Shown here in pieces: positions 59,020-64,000 of a stretch of DNA of 64,000 nt. Location of the stretch: contig NZ_FNRM01000008.1 in assembly GCF_900107845.1 (NCBI RefSeq), forward strand, positions 1 to 64,000, read 5' to 3'. This DNA is from Alkalimonas amylolytica. GTDB lineage: Bacteria; Pseudomonadota; Gammaproteobacteria; Enterobacterales; Alteromonadaceae. Each line of letters opens with the position of its first letter. Positions within the stretch are counted from its first letter, which is position 1. The notes below the pieces were generated by a model that did no database searches, had not been told where the DNA came from, and saw nothing but the letters and a program-made list of their open reading frames with translations. A program made the position numbers and the translations under genes.

Positions 59020-59326
59020 CATACAATGGAGATCATAAGGACATGGTCTCTAGTACTTATGGGTTAGGCTCTATCCCAATCACCCCTCCTAAGTTCCGAT
59101 AGCGGGTATATCAAAACAAAGCAAAAATAAAAACTTAATTCAATTAATACAATGACTTGATTACCTTCAGCTAGCAGGCTAAGAAAAATTGTGCCTGATT
59201 GTACCCAAGATACCTGCACAAAAAATCACCCACACAGACTATTGTATACAATATTTGATATGCTAAAAATAATACGTGACACTGGCCTTACCGTAAAAAT
59301 AATAACTAATAAGTAGGAAAATCACC
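59020..59326. other. Intergenic region upstream of the dockerin-bearing collagenase
   Basis: About 300 bp with no gene. A weak inverted repeat after the POT stop (GAGATCAT with ATGGTCTC, 59029-59050) lacks a T-tract and is not a convincing terminator. The region is AT-rich. Its right half carries an operator palindrome and an extended -10 promoter. Confidence 0.6.
59241..59264 (+). promoter_or_regulatory. Operator and extended -10 promoter of the large M9 gene
   Basis: ATTGTATACAAT at 59241-59252 is identical to the lhpC operator. TGATATGCT (TG at 59256, TATGCT at 59259-59264) forms an extended -10 element directly downstream, with a GAC-containing -35 candidate CAGACT at 59235-59240. The start codon is 62 bp further on. 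The shared operator ties collagenase expression to hydroxyproline catabolism. Confidence 0.7.
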
Positions 59327-61717
59327 ATGAGAATAGCATTTAGATATACAGCTGCGGCCTTTATGGGAGGAGCACTGCTATCAGCAACTGCCGTTGCGCA
59401 CCCGCACCATCCTCAAGCTGAAGCCAGCTTCCCTTCCCATCCTGAACAACGAATGCAGGAATTAAAAGCTCAACACAGCCATAGCAATACCGAAGTTCAG
59501 CACCCGAGGCCACCCCGGCAACTCTCACCAATCGAGTTTCAGCGTATACAGGCGCAGATTGATGCCGAGCGGCGCAACACTCGCCTCCCAGCACACCTGG
59601 TGGCAGAGACATCACATCTTTCTGAAACAACGTCGGCGCTGCGACGGCCGGCCTTGCGCAGTTTCAGCATCACAGCTGCCAGCTGCACTCACCCATCGCA
59701 ATTGCAACACCTAAGTGGTGATGCTCTGGTACAGGCAGTCAAGTCGGCTGAGCTCAGCAGTTGTCTCTACGGTATGTACAATGCGTCTCTGGTAGGCACA
59801 GCCCTTTTCTCCGATGCCAACCTTAACAGCATCGTGCACGCCATGCTGCAGCTGCTGGAACACTACGATGCCAGCTCAATGACTGAAAGCTCCGAGTTGG
59901 AAAAGCTGGTTACTTTCCTGCGCGCTGTGCATTGGGCTGAATCGTCAGCGGGCAGCAACCGGGTTTATCCCGCCTCGTACAAAAATCACCTGCAGCTCAT
60001 GTTCGATCAGTACTTTGCCGGCGAGCACTTTGTGCAGTTTAACGGTAGCAGCAGCCGCAATTTTATGGTGCGCTACGAAATGCTGATCCTGATCAGTAGC
60101 AGCAACAGCGATCGACTGCGCTACTTACCCCGTTTCAGTGAGGCCATCCAGGGCTATGCCCATACCGTCTCCAGAGCGAACAACTGGGGGGTCGGTTATG
60201 AAGAAAGCGGCATGACCCAACTCCTGACCCATTATTTTAATGCGTTAACCAACACAGGCCCGGCATTGGAAGCTACGCTAGTTAATCACCCGGAAATCAT
60301 CACCAACCTGCGTGATTTTGTGCTCAGCGACGGTCTCTGGTTGGTCGGTCATACCCGTGAGTATCAATGGTCGGATGCAGTCACAGAGCTTGGCCGTTTT
60401 CTTAAACTGGGCGGCAGTTTTGCCGAGCAAGTCCGGCCTGCTATGCAACATATACTCAGCAGCTACAGCTTTGATGGTATTGGTGGCAATGGCTGGGTCA
60501 ATGCACAAAATATGGTCACGTATTATGACGCAGCCAACTGCCATTTGTATGGTGATGCCTGTGACTTTGATTTAGAAACAGCAGTACTATCCGGCCACCA
60601 TACCTGCAGCGACAGCCTGAAAATCCGCTATCAGGAGCCCATCAGCGCCGCCAACCTGGGGCAAATTTGTCAGGATTTGGCGCTAAAAGAACTGGAGTTT
60701 CATCAGGAGTTTGGCACCAGCCCGGACACGCCGGTCGCTAACGATTACAACACCGATTTGGAAGTGGTGATCTTCAGCTCCTCTGGTGATTACCAAAACT
60801 ATGCCGGCACTTTCTTTAACATCAATACCAACAATGGTGGCATGTACCTGGAGGGAACTCCGTCCGATCCGGGTAATCAGGCACGCTTTATTGCCTTCCA
60901 GGCCACCTGGCTGCTGCCAGACTTTGTGGTATGGAATCTGGAGCACGAGTACATCCACTACCTGGATGGTCGCTTTAACCTTTGGGGCGGCTTCTCCGAT
61001 ACACCAAGCAATGCCGTTTGGTGGTCTGAAGGACTGGCAGAGTACCTGTCACAACCGGTCAACTACCCCAATGCGCTGAGTGTGGCCGCCAGCAAGCAGT
61101 ACCAATTAAGCGAATTGTTCCAAACCACCTACAGCCATGGCACCCCACGCATCTATCACTGGGGCTATCTGGCCAACCGTTACATGATGGAGCAGCAGCG
61201 TGATGAAGTAGACAACCTGCTGTTGCCAAGTTTCCGGGCACCGAAGTATGCCATTGTCGAAACCCCTTGCCTGTTCAACTGGGGCTGGCGCGCCAAGCCG
61301 GAAGCCGAAGCCAATGGCTGGTACTGGCTGTACGACGACAGCGCCTGGGGTTCTGGGTACTGGGTTTGGACCTGTGGTCAACAACTACCGGATGACATGC
61401 CTGAGGTACCGGACTTTACCCCTTACGATGACATCCTGGCACTTTGGGGCACCCGCTTTGATGCCGACTTCCACGACTGGCTGGATTGTCTGGTGGCAGG
61501 CCAAGGCATCTGCGAGCGCAATGCGTATCATCCGGCCGATCTGGATCAAAACGGTGTGGTTGATATGCGCGATGTGGAATTGTTCCGCCTGTGGCTGCGA
61601 CAGGGCCAGGCACTGAGCTCTGAACTTGATTTTGATGGCAATGGCGTGATCGACCAACGCGATGTGCGGGCCATGATGAATTTGTGCGATCTACCGCGCT
61701 GCCAAATTGCCAACTAA
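59327..61717 (+). CDS. M9 collagenase with C-terminal dockerin-like calcium repeats
   Basis: A 796-residue secreted M9 collagenase. A signal peptide (about 1-24, ATAVAHPHH) is followed by an M9 N-terminal helical domain (about 90-430). The catalytic domain has HEYIH at 540-544 and ligand Glu568 (WWSEGLAEY), preceded by NNGGMYLEGTPSDPGNQARF. The C-terminus has two perfect dockerin-type loops, DLDQNGVVDMRD (738-749) and DFDGNGVIDQRD (768-779), each followed by a helix. No PPC or PKD domain is seen. Its promoter carries the same operator as the hydroxyproline operon. The gene for a small PEP-CTERM, cohesin-like protein follows 25 bp later. Confidence 0.94.
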   Translation: MRIAFRYTAAAFMGGALLSATAVAHPHHPQAEASFPSHPEQRMQELKAQHSHSNTEVQHPRPPRQLSPIEFQRIQAQIDAERRNTRLPAHLVAETSHLSETTSALRRPALRSFSITAASCTHPSQLQHLSGDALVQAVKSAELSSCLYGMYNASLVGTALFSDANLNSIVHAMLQLLEHYDASSMTESSELEKLVTFLRAVHWAESSAGSNRVYPASYKNHLQLMFDQYFAGEHFVQFNGSSSRNFMVRYEMLILISSSNSDRLRYLPRFSEAIQGYAHTVSRANNWGVGYEESGMTQLLTHYFNALTNTGPALEATLVNHPEIITNLRDFVLSDGLWLVGHTREYQWSDAVTELGRFLKLGGSFAEQVRPAMQHILSSYSFDGIGGNGWVNAQNMVTYYDAANCHLYGDACDFDLETAVLSGHHTCSDSLKIRYQEPISAANLGQICQDLALKELEFHQEFGTSPDTPVANDYNTDLEVVIFSSSGDYQNYAGTFFNINTNNGGMYLEGTPSDPGNQARFIAFQATWLLPDFVVWNLEHEYIHYLDGRFNLWGGFSDTPSNAVWWSEGLAEYLSQPVNYPNALSVAASKQYQLSELFQTTYSHGTPRIYHWGYLANRYMMEQQRDEVDNLLLPSFRAPKYAIVETPCLFNWGWRAKPEAEANGWYWLYDDSAWGSGYWVWTCGQQLPDDMPEVPDFTPYDDILALWGTRFDADFHDWLDCLVAGQGICERNAYHPADLDQNGVVDMRDVELFRLWLRQGQALSSELDFDGNGVIDQRDVRAMMNLCDLPRCQIAN
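61538..61663 (+). other. Dockerin-like duplicated F-hand module
   Basis: Two calcium-loop motifs, pattern DxDxNGxxDxxD, spaced 30 residues and each followed by a short amphipathic helix, as in type I dockerins. Acidic ligand positions 1, 3, 5, 9 and 12 are all present in both loops. Generic EF-hand-like modules are an alternative. Confidence 0.6.
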
Positions 61718-61742
61718 TACGAACTAGTAAAAGGAAGAAGAT

Positions 61743-62312
61743 ATGAAAACCTTACTAACTGCTCTGCTACTGACGCTGTCGTTTCACAGCCAAGCAGCCT
61801 TGATCAAACTCGAAAGCCTGCACAACAGCTATCAGGTGGGCGACACCATAGAGCTGCAACTGAGTGTCAGCAATCTTAGTACTACCCTAGGCGGGTTCTT
61901 CTCAGAGCTTAGTTACGCCAGCAACAGCCTGTCTCTACTGGGCTGGCAGTTTGGTAACGGCTTCGATGATGGCTTTGGCAGCCTGCAATTTGCCGACCAC
62001 GACGCGCTGGCAGGCCTGTTAGCGCTGGATGAGTATGCCGATCCCTTCGCCGATGAACAGCTGCTGGCTGCCAACCAGGGCACGGGCTTTGTGCTGGCTA
62101 CCCTGCAGTTTGTGGCATTAAGCGCAGGTGATTTCTGGTTCAGTTTCAATCCGGATTGGAGCGGTGCTCTGAGCTTTGACAATCAGTTTATTGCGGTCAG
62201 CTTCAGTGATCTACAACTTCAGGTTCATCCGGCATCTACACCGGTACCAGCACCAGCAACACTCTCATTGCTGCTTGCTGGTTTGTTGTTCCTCAGCGCC
62301 CGTAAACGCTGA
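61743..62312 (+). CDS. Secreted cohesin-like protein with PEP-CTERM-like tail
   Basis: A 189-residue exported protein with AAGGAAG before its ATG. Signal peptide about 1-18. Residues ~20-160 look like a cohesin/beta-sandwich domain, with the motif YQVGDTIELQLSVSNLSTTL (typical of the cohesin opening strand) and GGFFSELSYASNSLSLLGW. The last 25 residues (PVPAPATLSLLLAGLLFL, then SARKR) show the pattern of an exosortase sorting signal: a short Pro-rich motif (PAP where PEP is usual), a hydrophobic helix and an Arg/Lys tail. It lies 25 bp after the dockerin-type collagenase and is probably cotranscribed. I infer a surface-anchored receptor for that dockerin; exosortase genes are not in the window. 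Confidence 0.65.
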   Translation: MKTLLTALLLTLSFHSQAALIKLESLHNSYQVGDTIELQLSVSNLSTTLGGFFSELSYASNSLSLLGWQFGNGFDDGFGSLQFADHDALAGLLALDEYADPFADEQLLAANQGTGFVLATLQFVALSAGDFWFSFNPDWSGALSFDNQFIAVSFSDLQLQVHPASTPVPAPATLSLLLAGLLFLSARKR

Positions 62313-62316
62313 GAAC

Positions 62317-62356
62317 CGACAGGCATTCGGCAGGCCTGGCTGCCGGATGTCTGTCG
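62317..62356 (+). promoter_or_regulatory. Long intercistronic hairpin
   Basis: A 17-bp stem (62317-62333 with 62340-62356), with a six-base loop; all pairs form in RNA counting two G-U wobbles. It begins 4 bp after the stop of the cohesin-like gene. No T-tract follows, so it more likely stabilises the upstream mRNA or dampens read-through to the next M9 gene than acts as a full terminator. Confidence 0.6.
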
Positions 62357-62412
62357 CTTACTAAAACCAGGCCCATGATAACTAACAAGAGTTAATTCAC
62401 AGGAACATCACC

Positions 62413-64000
62413 ATGAAACTACAACGTCAGTACCCCAATAAAATCAACCTAACCATTTCATTGCTCACTCTGAGCTGTTTTGCGGCTATGGCAAGTGAAC
62501 CGCAAAGCGTAGAGGAAGTACAAAGTTCAACCCCTCAGGTGCAATCAGCACCCAAGGTATCAGACCAACAGCATATTATGGCGCCGGTTGAGCCTAAGCC
62601 CATTGAAGCCTTTCGAAACCCGGATGATTTTTACAAAGCCCATACGCTGGACCAAGCCAAGCGCTTTCAGCTGGATACCAGTGAGCTGAAGGCTCAATCA
62701 GAGATGGAAGCTCTGAATACTTGCACAAACTCGATGCTGCAAGGCTATGGCAATCAAACAGGTAACGCACTGGTACAGCATATTTTAAACAACCCAAGTA
62801 CCTGTATTGATGCTTTATTTAATGGTGGCAGCATTGCTTTTAATGCGTTTTCGGCCAACAACATGTACAGCGTAGCTCAGCAAACAGCACAACTGGCGAG
62901 CCAATACAACGGCACATCCGGCACCGAGATAGGCAAGTTGTATTACTTTCTGCGAGCCGGCTACTACGTTCAGTTTTACAATCCCCAGCAAATTCCGTCC
63001 TACCCCGCTTGGGTAAGAACCTCGGTTCAGTCCGCACTGGATAACCTGGTAAATAATTCCTCTTTTTACACCAACAGTGATTTTAATGGTCGTAATATCA
63101 TTGATGCGCTCACCCTGATTGACAGCGCAGGCTTAAACGCTCGCTACATTTATGTGATTAAAGAGTGGCTGCAGCGATGGAATCAAAGCTATGCGCAAAA
63201 CTGGCATATGCGATCTGCGGTAAACTCCATTTTTACCATTTTGTTCCGCGGACACCAAAACTCAGACTTTGTGCAGGCAACCCGCAATGATACCGTACTG
63301 ATTCAACGATTAGGAACTTTCGCTCGCCGCGATTGGATGCTTAATAGCCAGGCGTCTTTCTTACAGGAAAATGCTGCTGGTGAACTGGCCCGCTTCATTC
63401 AGTATTCAAATGCGCCTATCTACAACACTGTTCGTAGCGAGCTGCAATCTTTGTTTAACCGTTACAGCATGAACGGTACTGGTGCTGCTGTTTGGCTAAG
63501 AGCCGCAGCATCCGTCGATTTTTACGGTGCTTGTGCCCAGTTTTCAATCTGTGGGTTTCAAGAGCAGCTCGAACAACAGGTATTGAGCATCAATCACAGC
63601 TGCAGCCCAAGCATGCGCTTCAGGGCACAGGACATGACCTGGCAGCAGCTGAACCAATCCTGCAATAAAGTACAAGCTGAGGAAGAATGGTTCCACCAAT
63701 TTTTGGTGACAGACAATCAGCCTGTTGCCAACGACTTGAATGACAGCCTCGAGATGGTGGTATTTGACAGCAGTAATGATTACGGTTTGTATGCAGGGAT
63801 CTTTTTCGGTATTGATACCAACAACGGTGGCATGTACCTGGAGGGCAACCCGGCAGATCCGAACAACCAGGCCCGCTTTATTGCTTATGAAGCTGAGTGG
63901 TTACGTCCTGATTTTGTGATTTGGAACCTGACCCACGAAATGGTGCACTACCTGGATGGCCGCTTTAACATGAAGGGCGGCTTTGCCGATTACCGGATTG
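62413..64000 (+). CDS. Third M9 family collagenase (cut by window end)
   Basis: At least 529 residues, open to the end of the window. The ATG is preceded by AGGA. A signal peptide (about 1-27, ending AAMASEP) is followed by a low-complexity Gln/Ser/Val-rich stretch, then an M9 N-terminal domain (about 80-420). The catalytic domain has PVANDLNDSLEMVVFDSSND, NNGGMYLEGNPADPNNQARF and HEMVH (508-512). The third ligand Glu and any C-terminal domains lie beyond the window. It is separated from the cohesin-like gene by a strong hairpin. Sequence differs enough from the other two M9 proteins to be an older duplication. Confidence 0.92.
   Translation, partial: MKLQRQYPNKINLTISLLTLSCFAAMASEPQSVEEVQSSTPQVQSAPKVSDQQHIMAPVEPKPIEAFRNPDDFYKAHTLDQAKRFQLDTSELKAQSEMEALNTCTNSMLQGYGNQTGNALVQHILNNPSTCIDALFNGGSIAFNAFSANNMYSVAQQTAQLASQYNGTSGTEIGKLYYFLRAGYYVQFYNPQQIPSYPAWVRTSVQSALDNLVNNSSFYTNSDFNGRNIIDALTLIDSAGLNARYIYVIKEWLQRWNQSYAQNWHMRSAVNSIFTILFRGHQNSDFVQATRNDTVLIQRLGTFARRDWMLNSQASFLQENAAGELARFIQYSNAPIYNTVRSELQSLFNRYSMNGTGAAVWLRAAASVDFYGACAQFSICGFQEQLEQQVLSINHSCSPSMRFRAQDMTWQQLNQSCNKVQAEEEWFHQFLVTDNQPVANDLNDSLEMVVFDSSNDYGLYAGIFFGIDTNNGGMYLEGNPADPNNQARFIAYEAEWLRPDFVIWNLTHEMVHYLDGRFNMKGGFADYRI

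Noticed and set aside
59029-59050. Terminator after the POT transporter
   Set aside because: The short inverted repeat lacks a T-tract and has a wobble pair.
61538-62312. True cellulosome component
   Set aside because: No carbohydrate-active enzymes or scaffoldin with multiple cohesins are present; the partner here is a protease, so a cellulosome is not supported.

Overview
The window looks like chromosomal DNA of a free-living, probably marine or alkaline-water gammaproteobacterium of the Alteromonadales / Rheinheimera-Alishewanella-Alkalimonas type. This is inferred from gene order and protein character only: the smc-zipA-ligA order, the ygfA-ssrS-ygfB-pepP-ubiH-ubiI-gcvTHP order, a minCDE operon, POT and TonB-dependent peptide uptake, and a PEP-CTERM-like protein. 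No 16S gene is present to fix the genus.

Layout. (1) 1-2260: two complete and one near-complete integron-type gene cassettes (small membrane protein, lipoprotein serine hydrolase, GFA zinc protein) separated by attC-like palindromes. They are more AT-rich than the rest and no integrase is visible. (2) 2530-14850: conserved core block with the glycine cleavage operon gcvT-gcvH-gcvP, ubiquinone hydroxylases ubiI and ubiH, pepP, ygfB, the 6S RNA gene, 5-formyl-THF cyclo-ligase, rpiA and serA. Much of this is serine/glycine/one-carbon metabolism. (3) 14851-21900: DUF481 outer-membrane protein, gltX, two identical tRNA-Val(TAC) genes, a small secreted protein, a receiver-TPR protein that has lost its phospho-aspartate, and a GAF-GGDEF-EAL c-di-GMP enzyme. 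(4) 21948-31720: a long leftward gene string ycgL, lytic transglycosylase, ycgM, ycgN, smc, zipA, ligA, DUF3392, DUF2919. (5) 31975-46756: minCDE, a four-repeat DUF4397 lipoprotein, RNase D with an odd start, fadD, an alpha/beta hydrolase, a methyltransferase-like exported protein, alkaline phosphatase, an SDR/DUF2878/chalcone-isomerase-like trio, tsaB and the helicase yoaA.

(6) 46890-64000 (runs off the end): a dedicated collagen/gelatin-utilisation locus, the most interesting part. On the left is the leftward operon lhpC (pyrroline-4-hydroxy-2-carboxylate deaminase), lhpA (4-hydroxyproline epimerase), 2-oxoglutarate-semialdehyde dehydrogenase and an M24 Xaa-Pro-type peptidase. Diverging from it is a DadA-like FAD dehydrogenase for the epimerised D-hydroxyproline. 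Then follow a TonB-dependent receptor, a compact M9 collagenase-like peptidase, a POT di/tripeptide:H+ symporter, a large M9 collagenase ending in two dockerin-type calcium loops, a small secreted protein with a cohesin-like beta domain and PEP-CTERM-like tail, and a third M9 peptidase cut by the window end. Read together: surface or secreted collagenases cut collagen, TonB and POT systems import peptides, the M24 enzyme may release (hydroxy)proline, and four enzymes convert trans-4-hydroxy-L-proline to 2-oxoglutarate.

Two features suggest that this locus is a coordinated and possibly undescribed system. The 12-bp palindrome ATTGTATACAAT, or a 10/12 match, sits on three promoters: the divergent lhpC/dehydrogenase promoter, the TonB-receptor promoter and the dockerin-collagenase promoter. 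No regulator gene is in view. The adjacent dockerin-like and cohesin-like/PEP-CTERM proteins suggest a miniature non-cellulosomal docking system for a collagenase on the cell surface; this part is a hypothesis.
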